Of a stretch of 64,000 bases of DNA, positions 13,082-25,041 are shown piece by piece. Source of the DNA: Paragordius varius (Eukaryota > Nematomorpha); NCBI GenBank assembly GCA_964247055.1, contig OZ176058.1:4092001-4156000 (forward strand), written 5' to 3'. The notes under the pieces are model-generated. The model worked only from the letters and a program-made list of their open reading frames with translations, searched no databases and was not told the DNA's origin. A program made the translations under genes and the position numbers. Position 1 is the first letter of the stretch; each line of letters starts with the position of its first letter.

Positions 13082-15283
13082 CAACAATCAAAATATGTTG
13101 CCCAATAGCTTTTTAGTATTTCCAACAATCAAAATATGTTTTCTTTTAACTTTTTAGTGTTTCCAACAATCAAACATATATTTTCAACAATCAAATAATT
13201 TTTACAACAATCAAAATATGTTGCCCAATAGCTTTTTAGTGTTTCCAACAATGAAACATATATTTTCAACAATCAAATAATTTTTTTAACAATCAAAATA
13301 TGTTGCCCAATAGCTTTTTAGTATTTCCAACAATCAAAATATGTTTTCTTTTAACTTTTTAGTGTTTCCAACAATCAAAATATGTTTTCTTTTAACTTTT
13401 AGTGTTTCCAACAATCAAACATATATTTTCAACAATCAAATAAATTTTGCAACAATTAAAATATGTTGCCCAATAGCTTTTTAGTATTTCCAACAATCAA
13501 AATATGTTTTCTTTTAACTTTTTAGTGTTTCCAACAATCAAACATATATTTTCAACAATCAAATAATTTTTACAACAATCAAAATATGTTGCCCAATAGC
13601 TTTTTAGTGTTTCCAACAATGAAACATATATTTTCAACAATCAAATAATTTTTCAAACAATCAAAATATGTTGCCCAATAGCTTTTTAGTGTTTCCAACA
13701 ATCAAACATATATTTTCAACAAAATAACTTCCAACCAAATATGATGCCCAATAGCTTTTTAGTGTTTCTAATTTCCAACAATCAAAATTTGATTTCTTTT
13801 AACTTTTTAGTGTTTCCAACAATCAAACATATATTTTCAACAATCAAATAATTTTCCCAACAATCTTATTATGTTGCCCAATAACTTTTTAGTGTTTGCA
13901 ACAATCAAACATATATTTTCAAGAATCAAATAATTTTTCCAACAATCAAAATATGTTCCCCAATAGCTTTTTAGTATTTCCAACAATCAAACATATATTT
14001 TCAACAATCAAATAATTTTTCCAACAATCAAATTATGTTGTCTTTTAACTTTTTAGTGTTTCCAACAATCAATCATATATTTTCAACAATCAAATAATTT
14101 TCCAACAATAAATATGTTGCCCAATAGTTTTTTACTGTTTCCAACAATTAAATAATTTTTTCAACAATCAAATTATGTTGTCTTTTAACTTTTTAGTGTT
14201 TCCAACAATCAAACATATATTTTCAACAATCAAATAATTTTTCCAACAATCAAAATATGTTGCCCAATAGCTTTTTAGTATTTCCAACAATCAAACATAT
14301 ATTTTCAACAATCAAATAATTTTTCCAACAATCAAAATATGTTGCCCAATAGCTTTTTAGTACTTCCAACAATCAAATAATTTTTCCAACAATCAAAATA
14401 TGTTTTCTTTTAACTTTTTAGTGTTTCCAACAATCAAACATATATTTTCAACAATCAAATAATTTTTTTAACAATCAAAATATGTTGCCCAATAGCTTTT
14501 TAGTATTGCCAACAATCAAATAATTTTCCAACAATCAAAATATGTTTTCTTTTAACTTTTTAGTGTTTCCAACAATCAAACATATATTTTCAACAATCAA
14601 ATAATTTTTTTAACAATCAAAATATGTTGCCCAATAACTTTTTAGTGTTGCCAACAATCAAACATATATTTTCAACAATCAAATAATTTTTCAAACAATC
14701 AAAATATGTTGCCCGATAGCTTTTTAGTATTTCCAACAATCAAACATATATTTTCAACAATCAAATAATTTTTCCAACAATCAAATTATGTTGTCTTTTA
14801 ACTTTTTAGTGTTTTCAACAATCAATCATATATTTTCAACAATCAAATAATTTATCCAACAATCAATATGATGCCCAATAACTTTTTAGTGTTGCCAACA
14901 ATCAAACATATATTTTCAACAATCAAATAATTTTTCAAACAATCAAAATATGTTGCCCGATAGCTTTTTAGTATTTCCAACAATCAAACATATATTTTCA
15001 ACAATCAAATAATTTTTCCAACAATCAAATTATGTTGTCTTTTAACTTTTTAGTGTTTCCAACAATCAAACATATATTTTCAACAATCAAATAATTTTTT
15101 TAACAATCAAAATATGTTGCCCAATAGCTTTTTAGTATTTCCAACAATCAAATAATTTTTCCAACAATCAAAATATGTTTTCTTTTAACTTTTAGTGTTT
15201 CCAACAATCAAACATATATTTTCTTTTAACTTTTAGTGTTTCCAACAATCAAACATATATTTTCAACAATCAAATAAATTTTG
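13082..15283 (+). repeat. 2,202-bp higher-order repeat, copy 1
   Basis: Markers recur 2,202 bp downstream: a double GTTTTCTTTTAAC arrangement at 13,341 and 15,543, TAACTTCCAACCAAATATG at about 13,725 and 15,927, and TTTATCCAACAATCAATATG at 14,851 and 17,053. The part from 14.26 to 14.87 kb also carries the GTATTGCC and CCCGATAGC variants of the 3.5-3.8 kb region, so the unit is itself a mosaic that includes older array segments. Confidence 0.82.
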
Positions 15284-17097
15284 CAACAATCAAAATATGT
15301 TGCCCAATAGCTTTTTAGTATTTCCAACAATCAAAATATGTTTTCTTTTAACTTTTTAGTGTTTCCAACAATCAAACATATATTTTCAACAATCAAATAA
15401 TTTTTACAACAATCAAAATATGTTGCCCAATAGCTTTTTAGTGTTTCCAACAATGAAACATATATTTTCAACAATCAAATAATTTTTTTAACAATCAAAA
15501 TATGTTGCCCAATAGCTTTTTAGTATTTCCAACAATCAAAATATGTTTTCTTTTAACTTTTTAGTGTTTCCAACAATCAAAATATGTTTTCTTTTAACTT
15601 TTAGTGTTTCCAACAATCAAACATATATTTTCAACAATCAAATAAATTTTGCAACAATCAAAATATGTTGCCCAATAGCTTTTTAGTATTTCCAACAATC
15701 AAAATATGTTTTCTTTTAACTTTTTAGTGTTTCCAACAATCAAACATATATTTTCAACAATCAAATAATTTTTACAACAATCAAAATATGTTGCCCAATA
15801 GCTTTTTAGTGTTTCCAACAATGAAACATATATTTTCAACAATCAAATAATTTTTCAAACAATCAAAATATGTTGCCCAATAGCTTTTTAGTGTTTCCAA
15901 CAATCAAACATATATTTTCAACAAAATAACTTCCAACCAAATATGATGCCCAATAGCTTTTTAGTGTTTCTAATTTCCAACAATCAAAATTTGATTTCTT
16001 TTAACTTTTTAGTGTTTCCAACAATCAAACATATATTTTCAACAATCAAATAATTTTCCCAACAATCTTATTATGTTTCCCAATAACTTTTTAGTGTTTC
16101 CAACAATCAAACATATATTTTCAAGAATCAAATAATTTTTCCAACAATCAAAATATGTTCCCCAATAGCTTTTTAGTATTTCCAACAATCAAACATATAT
16201 TTTCAACAATCAAATAATTTTTCCAACAATCAAATTATGTTGTCTTTTAACTTTTTAGTGTTTCCAACAATCAATCATATATTTTCAACAATCAAATAAT
16301 TTTCCAACAATAAATATGTTGCCCAATAGTTTTTTACTGTTTCCAACAATTAAATAATTTTTTCAACAATCAAATTATGTTGTCTTTTAACTTTTTAGTG
16401 TTTCCAACAATCAAACATATATTTTCAACAATCAAATAATTTTTCCAACAATCAAAATATGTTGCCCAATAGCTTTTTAGTATTTCCAACAATCAAACAT
16501 ATATTTTCAACAATCAAATAATTTTTCCAACAATCAAAATATGTTGCCCAATAGCTTTTTAGTACTTCCAACAATCAAATAATTTTTCCAACAATCAAAA
16601 TATGTTTTCTTTTAACTTTTTAGTGTTTCCAACAATCAAACATATATTTTCAACAATCAAATAATTTTTTTAACAATCAAAATATGTTGCCCAATAGCTT
16701 TTTAGTATTGCCAACAATCAAATAATTTTCCAACAATCAAAATATGTTTTCTTTTAACTTTTTAGTGTTTCCAACAATCAAACATATATTTTCAACAATC
16801 AAATAATTTTTTTAACAATCAAAATATGTTGCCCAATAACTTTTTAGTGTTGCCAACAATCAAACATATATTTTCAACAATCAAATAATTTTTCAAACAA
16901 TCAAAATATGTTGCCCGATAGCTTTTTAGTATTTCCAACAATCAAACATATATTTTCAACAATCAAATAATTTTTCCAACAATCAAATTATGTTGTCTTT
17001 TAACTTTTTAGTGTTTTCAACAATCAATCATATATTTTCAACAATCAAATAATTTATCCAACAATCAATATGATGCCCAATAACTTTTTAGTGTTTC
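15284..17097 (+). repeat. 2,202-bp higher-order repeat, copy 2 (partial)
   Basis: Follows copy 1 without a break and matches it to about 17,097, so roughly 1.8 kb of the 2.2-kb unit is present. After that point the order of units changes (GTGTTTCC instead of GTGTTGCC and a T-rich spacer). The segment around 15.9-16.4 kb is echoed once more 2,937 bp downstream (TAACTTCCAACC at 15,927 and 18,864; AAGAATC at 16,123 and 19,060). Confidence 0.8.
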
Positions 17098-19854
17098 CAA
17101 CAATCAAACATATATTTTCAACAATCAAATAATTTTTTTAACAATCAAAATATGTTGCCCAATAGCTTTTTAGTATTTCCAACAATCAAATAATTTTTCC
17201 AACAATCAAAATATGTTTTCTTTTAACTTTTAGTGTTTCCAACAATCAAACATATATTTTCAACAATCAAATAAATTTTCCAACAATCAAAATATGTTGC
17301 CCAATAGCTTTTTAGTATTTCCAACAATGAAACATATATTTTCAACAACAAATAATTTTTCCAACAATCAAAATATGTTTTCTTTTAACTTTTTAGTGTT
17401 TCCAACAATCAAACATATATTTTCAACAATCAAATAATTTTTACAACAATCAAAATATGTTGCCCAATAGCTTTTTAGTATTTCCAACAATCAAATAATT
17501 TTTCCAACAATCAAAATATGTTTTCTTTTAACTTTTTAGTGTTTCCAACAATCAAACATATATTTTCAACAATCAAATAAATTTTCCAACAATCAAAATA
17601 TGTTGCCCAATAGCTTTTTAGTATTTCCAACAATCAAACATATATTTTCAACAATCAAATAATTTTTCCAACAATCAAAATATGTTTTCTTTTAACTTTT
17701 TAGTGTTTCCAACAATCAAACATATATTTTCAACAATCAAATAATTTTTCAAACAATCAAAATATGTTGCCCAATAGCTTTTTAGTATTTCCAACAATCA
17801 AACATATATTTTCAACAATCAAATAATTTTTCCAACAATCAAAATATGTTGCCCAATAGCTTTTTAGTACTTCCAACATTCAAATAATTTTTCCAACAAT
17901 CAAAATATGTTTTCTTTTAACTTTTTAGTGTTTCCAACAATCAAACATATATTTTCAACAATCAAATAATTTTTTTAACAATCAAAATATGTTGCCCAAT
18001 AGCTTTTTAGTATTTCCAACAATCAAATAATTTTTCCAACAATCAAAATATGTTTTCTTTTAACTTTTTAGTGTTTCCAACAATCAAACATATATTTTCA
18101 ACAATCAAATAATTTTTTTAACAATCAAAATATGTTGCCCAATAACTTTTTAGTGTTGCCAACAATCAAACATATATTTTCAACAATCAAATAATTTTTC
18201 AAACAATCAAAATATGTTGCCCGATAGCTTTTTAATATTTCCAACAATCAAACATATATTTTCAACAATCAAATAATTTTTCCAACAATCAAATTATGTT
18301 GTCTTTTAACTTTTTAGTGTTTTCAACAATCAATCATATATTTTCAACAATCAAATAATTTCTCCAACAATCAAAATATGATGCCCAATAACTTTTTAGT
18401 GTTTCCAACAATGAAACATATATTTTCAACAATCAAATAATTTTTTTAACAATCAAAATATGTTGCCCAATAGCTTTTTAGTATTTATAACAATCAAATA
18501 ATTTTTCCAACAATCAAAATATGTTTTCTTTTAACTTTTAGTGTTTCCAACAATCAAACATATATTTTCAACAATCAAATAAATTTTGCAACAATCAAAA
18601 TATGTTGCCCAATAGCTTTTTAGTATTTCCAACAATCAAAATATGTTTTCTTTTAACTTTTTAGTGTTTCCAACAATCAAACATATATTTTCAACAATCA
18701 AATAATTTTTACAACAATCAAAATATGTTGCCCAATAGCTTTTTAGTGTTTCCAACAATGAAACATATATTTTCAACAATCAAATAATTTTTCAAACAAT
18801 CAAAATATGTTGCCCAATAGCTTTTTAGTGTTTCCAACAATCAAACATATATTTTCAACAAAATAACTTCCAACCAAATATGATGCCCAATAGCTTTTTA
18901 GTGTTTCTAATTTCCAACAATCAAAATTTGATTTCTTTTAACTTTTTAGTGTTTCCAACAATCAAACATATATTTTCAACAATCAAATAATTTTCCCAAC
19001 AATCTTATTATGTTGCCCAATAACTTTTTAGTGTTTCCAACAATCAAACATATATTTTCAAGAATCAAATAATTTTTCCAACAATCAAAATATGTTCCCC
19101 AATAGCTTTTTAGTATTTCCAACAATCAAACATATATTTTCAACAATCAAATAATTTTTCCAACAATCAAATTATGTTGTCTTTTAACTTTTTAGTGTTT
19201 CCAACAATCAATCATATATTTTCAACAATCAAATAATTTTCCAACAATAAATATGTTGCCCAATAGTTTTTTACTGTTTCCAACAATTAAATAATTTTTT
19301 CAACAATCAAATTATGTTGTCTTTTAACTTTTTAGTGTTTCCAACAATCAAACATATATTTTCAACAATCAAATAATTTTTCCAACAATCAAATATTTTG
19401 CCCAATAGCTTATTAGTATTTCCAACAATCAAACATATATTTTCAACAATCAAATAATTTTTCCAACAATCAAAATATGTTTTCTAATAACTTTTTAGTG
19501 TTTCCAACAATCAAACATATATTTTCAACAATCAAATAATTTTTCAATCAATCAAAATATGTTGCCCAATAGCTTTTTAGTACTTCCAACAATCAAATAA
19601 TTTTTCCAACAATCAAAATATGTTTTCTTTTAACTTTTTAGTGTTTCCAACAATCAAACATATATTTTCAACAATCAAATAAATTTTCCAACAATCAAAA
19701 TATGTTGCCCAATAGCTTTTTAGTATTTCCAACAATGAAACATATATTTTCAACAACAAATAATTTTTCCAACAATCAAAATATGTTTTCTTTTAACTTT
19801 TTAGTGTTTCCAACAATCAAACATATATTTTCAACAATCAAATAATTTTTACAA
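17098..19854 (+). repeat. Mosaic satellite segment 17.1-19.9 kb
   Basis: Satellite only, no gene. It contains segments resembling other parts: TTCAACAACAAATAATT at 17,343 (also 6,692; 12,694; 19,751 and about 26,900), CCCGATAGC near 18,220, GTATTTATAAC near 18,481, and a 2,937-bp echo of the 15.7-16.4 kb region at 18.6-19.4 kb. I could not assign it to a single clean tandem duplication. Confidence 0.75.
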
Positions 19855-21485
19855 CAATCAAAATATGTTGCCCAATAGCTTTTTAGTATTTCCAACAATC
19901 AAATAATTTTTCCAACAATCAAAATATGTTTTCTTTTAACTTTTTAGTGTTTCCAACAATCAAACATATATTTTCAACAATCAAATAAATTTTCCAACAA
20001 TCAAAATATGTTGCCCAATAGCTTTTTAGTATTTCCAACAATCAAACATATATTTTCAACAATCAAATAATTTTTCCAACAATCAAAATATGTTTTCTTT
20101 TAACTTTTTAGTGTTTCCAACAATCAAACATATATTTTCAACAATCAAATAATTTTTACAACAATCAAAATATGTTGCCCAATAGCTTTTTAGTGATTCC
20201 AACAATGAAACATATATTTTCAACAATCAAATAATTCTTCAAACAATCAAAATATGTTGCCCAATAGCATTTTAGTGTTTCCAACAATCAAACATATATT
20301 TTCAACAATCAAATAATTTTTCAATCAATCAAAATATGTTCCCCAATAGCTTTTTAGTATTTCCAACAATCAAACATATATTTTCAACAATCAAATAATT
20401 TTTCCAACAATCAAATTATGTTGTCTTTTAACTTTTTAGTGTTTCCAACAATCAATCATATATTTTCAACAAAATAATTTCCAACCAAATATGATGCCCA
20501 ATAGCTTTTTAGTGTTTCTAATTTCCAACAATCAAAATTTGATTTCTTTTAACTTTTTAGTGTGTTCAACAATCAAACATATATTTTCAACAATCAAATA
20601 ATTTTCCCAACAATCTTATTATGTTGTCTTCTAACTTTTTAGTGTTTCCAACAATCAAACATATATTTTCAACAATCAAATAATTTTTCAAACAATCAAA
20701 ATATGTTGCCCAATAGCTTTTTAGTATTTCCAACAATCAAACATATATTTTCAACAATCAAATAATTTTTCCAACAATCAAAATATGTTGCCCAATAGCT
20801 TTTTAGTACTTCCAACAATCAAATAATTTTTCCAACAATCAAAATATGTTTTCTTTTAACTTTTTAGTGTTTCCAACAATCAAACATATATTTTCAACAA
20901 TCAAATAATTTTTTTAACAATCAAAATATGTTGCCCAATAGCTTTTTAGTATTTCCAACAATCAAATAATTTTTCCAACAATCAAAATATGTTTTCTTTT
21001 AACTTTTTAGTGTTTCCAACAATCAAACATATATTTTCAACAATCAAATAAATTTTCCAACAATCAAAATATGTTGCCCAATAGCTTTTTAGTATTTCCA
21101 ACAATCAAACATATATTTTCAACAATCAAATAATTTTTCCAACAATCAAAATATGTTTTCTTTTAACTTTTTAGTGTTTCCAACAATCAAACATATATTT
21201 TCAACAATCAAATAATTTTTACAACAATCAAAATATGTTGCCCAATAGCTTTTTAGTGATTCCAACAATGAAACATATATTTTCAACAATCAAATAATTC
21301 TTCAAACAATCAAAATATGTTGCCCAATAGCATTTTAGTGTTTCCAACAATCAAACATATATTTTCAACAATCAAATAATTTTTCAATCAATCAAAATAT
21401 GTTCCCCAATAGCTTTTTAGTATTTCCAACAATCAAACATATATTTTCAACAATCAAATAATTTTTCCAACAATCAAATTATGTT
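19855..21485 (+). repeat. 1,063-bp tandem duplication, second copy partial
   Basis: TAGTGATTCC at 20,191 recurs at 21,254, and the TTCTTCAAAC variant at 20,235 recurs at 21,298, both 1,063 bp apart; AGCATTTTAG follows in both. Copy 1 is about 19,855-20,917 and copy 2 about 20,918-21,485, where TTGTCTTTTAAC is replaced by TTGCCCAATAGC. A related segment with TTCTTCAAAC and AGCATTTTAG, but without the GATTCC change, is found at about 24.0-24.3 kb. Confidence 0.8.
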
Positions 21486-22194
21486 GCCCAATAGCTTTTT
21501 AGTGTTTCCAACAATCAAACATATATTTTCAACAAAATAATTTCCAACCAAATATGATGCCCAATAGCTTTTTAGTGTTTCTAATTTCCAACAATCAAAA
21601 TTTGATTTCTTTTAACTTTTTAGTGTTTCCAACAATCAAACATATATTTTCAACAATCAAATAATTTTCCCAACAATCTTATTATGTTGCCCAATAACTT
21701 TTTAGTGTTTCCAACAATCAAACATATATTTTCAAGAATCAAATAATTTTTCCAACAATCAAAATATGTTCCCCAATAGCTTTTTAGTATTTCCAACAAT
21801 CAAACATATATTTTCAACAATCAAATAATTTTTCCAACAATCAAATTATGTTCTCTTTTAACTTTTTAGTGTTTCCAACAATCAATCATATATTTTCAAC
21901 AATCAAATAATTTTCCAACAATAAATATGTTGCCCAATAGTTTTTTACTGTTTCCAACAATCAAATAATTTCTCCAACAATCAAAATATGATGCCCAATA
22001 ACTTTTTAGTGTTTCCAACAATGAAACATATATTTTCAACAATCAAATAATTTTTTTAACAATCAAAATATGTTGCCCGATAGCTTTTTAGTATTTCCAA
22101 CAATCAAACATATATTTTCAACAATCAAATAATTTTTCCAACAATCAAATTATGTTGTCTTTTAACTTTTTAGTGTTTTCAACAATCAATCATA
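21486..22194 (+). repeat. Satellite segment 21.5-22.2 kb
   Basis: Only satellite units. It carries the palindromic module, the CAAGAATC/TTCCCC marker and the TTTTTTACTG module followed directly by a TTTCTCC unit, the same order that is seen near 23.1, 25.0 and 26.0 kb. No larger clean period was fixed for this stretch. Confidence 0.75.
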
Positions 22195-24662
22195 TATTTT
22201 CAACAATCAAATAATTTCTCCAACAATCAAAATATGATGCCCAATAACTTTTTAGTGTTTCCAACAATGAAACATATATTATCAACAATCAAATAATTTT
22301 TTTAACAATCAAAATATGTTGCCCAATAGCTTTTTAGTATTTATAACAATCAAATAATTTTTCCAACAATCAAAATATGTTTTCTTTTAACTTTTAGTGT
22401 TTCCAACAATCAAACATATATTTTCAACAATCAAATAAATTTTGCAACAATCAAAATATGTTGCCCAATAGCTTTTTAGTATTTCCAACAATCAAAATAT
22501 GTTTTCTTTTAACTTTTTAGTGTTTCCAACAATCAAACATATATTTTCAACAATCAAATAATTTTTACAACAATCAAAATATGTTGCCCAATAGCTTTTT
22601 AGTGTTTCTAACAATGAAACATATATTTTCAACAATCAAATAATTTTTCAAACAATCAAAATATGTTGCCCAATAGCTTTTTAGTGTTTCCAACAATCAA
22701 ACATATATTTTCAACAAAATAATTTCCAACCAAATATGATGCCCAATAGCTTTTTAGTGTTTCTAATTTCCAACAATCAAAATTTGATTTCTTTTAACTT
22801 TTTAGTGTTTCCAACAATCAAACATATATTTTCAACAATCAAATAATTTTCCCAACAATCTTATTATGTTGCCCAATAACTTTTTAGTGTTTCCAACAAT
22901 CAAACATATATTTTCAAGAATCAAATAATTTTTCCAACAATCAAAATATGTTCCCCAATAGCTTTTTAGTATTTCCAACAATCAAACATATATTTTCAAC
23001 AATCAAATAATTTTTCCAACAATCAAATTATGTTGTCTTTTAACTTTTTAGTGTTTCCAACAATCAATCATATATTTTCAATAATCAAATAATTTTCCAA
23101 CAATAAATATGTTGCCCAATAGTTTTTTACTGTTTCCAACAATCAAATAATTTCTCCAACAATCAAAATATGATGCACAATAACTTTTTAGTGTTTCCAA
23201 CAATGAAACATATATTTTCAACAATCAAATAATTTTTTTAACAATCAAAATATGTTGCCCAATAGCTTTTTAGTATTTATAACAATCAAATAATTTTTCC
23301 AACAATCAAAATATGTTTTCTTTTAACTTTTAGTGTTTCCAACAATCAAACATATATTTTCAACAATCAAATAAATTTTCCAACAATCAAAATATGTTCC
23401 CCAATAGCTTTTTAGTATTTCCAACAATCAAACATATATTTTCAACAATCAAATAATTTTTCCAACAATCAAATTATGTTGTCTTTTAACTTTTTAGCGT
23501 TTCTAACAATCAATCATATATTTTCAACAATCAAATAATTTTCCAACAATAAATATGTTGCCCAATAGTTTTTTACTGTTTCCAACAATTAAATAATTTT
23601 TTCAACAATCAAATTATGTTGTCTTTTAACTTTTTAGTGTTTCCAACAATCAAACATATATTTTCAACAATCAAATAATTTTTCCAACAATCAAATATTT
23701 TGCCCAATAGCTTATTAGTATTTCCAACAATCAAACATATATTTTCAACAATCAAATAATTTTTCCAACAATCAAAATATGTTTTCTAATAACTTTTTAG
23801 TGTTTCCAACAATCAAACATATATTTTCAACAATCAAATAATTTTTACAACAATCAAAATATGTTGCCCAATAGCTTTTTAGTATTTCCAACAATCAAAT
23901 AATTTTTCCAACAATCAAAATATGTTTTCTTTTAACTTTTTAGTGTTTCCAACAATCAAACATATATTTTCAACAATCAAATAAATTTTCCAACAATCAA
24001 AATATGTTGCCCAATAGCTTTTTAGTATTTCCAACAATCAAACATATATTTTCAACAATCAAATAATTTTTCCAACAATCAAAATATGTTTTCTTTTAAC
24101 TTTTTAGTGTTTCCAACAATCAAACATATATTTTCAACAATCAAATAATTTTTACAACAATCAAAATATGTTGCCCAATAGCTTTTTAGTGTTTCCAACA
24201 ATGAAACATATATTTTCAACAATCAAATAATTCTTCAAACAATCAAAATATGTTGCCCAATAGCATTTTAGTGTTTCCAACAATCAAACATATATTTTCA
24301 ACAATCAAATAATTTTTCAAACAAAAATATGTTCCCCAATAGCTTTTTAGTATTTCCAACAATCAAACATATATTTTCAACAATCAAATAATTTTTCCAA
24401 CAATCAAATTATGTTGTCTTTTAACTTTTTAGTGTTTCCAACAATCAATCATATATTTTCAACAAAATAATTTCCAACAAAATATGATGCCCAATAGCTT
24501 TTTAGTGTTTCTAATTTCCAACAATCAAAATTTGATTTCTTTAAACTTTTTAGTGTTTCCAACAATCAAACATATATTTTCAACAATCAAATAATTTTTC
24601 CAACAATCAAAATATGTTTTCTTTTAACTTTTTAGTCTTTCCAACAATCAAACATATATTTT

Positions 24663-24702
24663 CAACAATCAAATAATTTTTTTAACAATCAAATAATTTT
24701 TT
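24663..24702 (+). repeat. Doubled s4 block (2 x 20 bp)
   Basis: Two successive copies of the TAATTTTTT block occur before the next s1, giving a monomer of about 102-103 bp. The same doubling with TTTTTTTAACAATC spacers is seen near 51,430, 53,610 and 60,985, and a separate doubling near 1,030-1,060. It is the gain counterpart of the 61-bp units. Confidence 0.85.
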
Positions 24703-24763
24703 TAACAATCAAAATATGTTGCCAAATAGCTTTTTAGTATTTCCAACAATCAAATAATTTTTC
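24703..24763 (+). repeat. Short 61-bp A-type monomer lacking block s3
   Basis: This unit has s1, s2 and s4 but no CATATATTTT block, so it is exactly 21 bp shorter than the full unit. The first base of the core is changed, giving TAACAATC. This 61-bp form is very common among A-type units carrying GTATTTCC or GTACTTCC, and is usually followed by a full B-type unit. The loss of precisely one internal block shows that the 20-21 bp block is a unit of recombination. Confidence 0.9.
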
Positions 24764-24845
24764 CAACAATCAAAATATGTTTTCTTTTAACTTTTTAGTG
24801 TTTCCAACAATCAAACATATATTTTCAACAATCAAATAATTTTTC
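24764..24845 (+). repeat. Exemplar B-type monomer, 82 bp
   Basis: A full-length B-type unit immediately upstream of the A-type exemplar. It matches A in s3 and s4 but has TTTTCTTTTAAC in place of TTGCCCAATAGC. The change removes the TGTTG arm that in A-type units can pair with CAACA, and removes most of the non-A/T bases of the s1/s2 junction. B-type units typically carry GTGTTTCC. It is one of the two most frequent unit classes in the window. Confidence 0.92.
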
Positions 24846-24927
24846 CAACAATCAAAATATGTTGCCCAATAGCTTTTTAGTATTTCCAACAATCAAACAT
24901 ATATTTTCAACAATCAAATAATTTTTC
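24846..24927 (+). repeat. Exemplar A-type monomer, 82 bp
   Basis: A clean full-length A-type unit. Blocks in order: s1 with CAACAATCAAAATATGTTGC, s2 with CCAATAGCTTTTTAG, s3 with CATATATTTT, s4 with TAATTTTTC. The class is defined by TTGCCCAATAGC at the s1/s2 junction. All five Gs of the consensus monomer lie in s1 and s2. A-type units often carry GTATTTCC after the TTTTTA run, as here, whereas B-type units nearly always carry GTGTTTCC. The next unit starts exactly 82 bp downstream. Confidence 0.93.
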
Positions 24928-25008
24928 CAACAATCAAATTATGTTGTCTTTTAACTTTTTAGTGTTTCCAACAATCAATCATATATTTTCAACAATCAAA
25001 TAATTTTC
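24928..25008 (+). repeat. Exemplar B-prime monomer, 81 bp
   Basis: This variant reads CAAATTATGTTGTCTTTTAAC across s1/s2, combining the TGTTG of A with the CTTTTAAC of B. Its s3 begins CAATCAATCATATATTTT (ATCAATC instead of ATCAAAC), a linked feature of many B-prime units. It is 81 bp because the T-run in s4 is one shorter, as is usual before the AATAAATATG module that follows. B-prime and the following 59-bp module often travel together as a cassette. Confidence 0.88.
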
Positions 25009-25041
25009 CAACAATAAATATGTTGCCCAATAGTTTTTTAC

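Larger units (their letters stand above)
24764..24927 (+). repeat. Basic B-A dimer, 164 bp
   Basis: One B-type and one A-type monomer make a 164-bp pair. Reading along the array, A and B (or B-prime) units alternate over long stretches, for example around 6.5-7.1 kb and 24.7-25.0 kb, with occasional A-A breaks. The dimer is therefore the first level above the monomer. Its length is in the range of a nucleosome repeat, as with the roughly 170-bp units of many centromeric satellites; that functional link is inference only. Confidence 0.75.
22195..25041 (+). repeat. 2,847-bp higher-order repeat, copy 1
   Basis: Private markers repeat 2,847 bp downstream: TATTATCAACAATC at 22,277 and 25,124, GATGCACAATAAC near 23,171 and 26,018, and TTTTTAGCGTTTCTAAC near 23,491 and 26,338. 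It ends with the TTTTGCCCAATAGCTTATTAG unit at about 23.7 kb and further A/B units up to 25.0 kb. The doubled s4 block at 24,663 lies in the part not present in the second copy. Confidence 0.83.
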
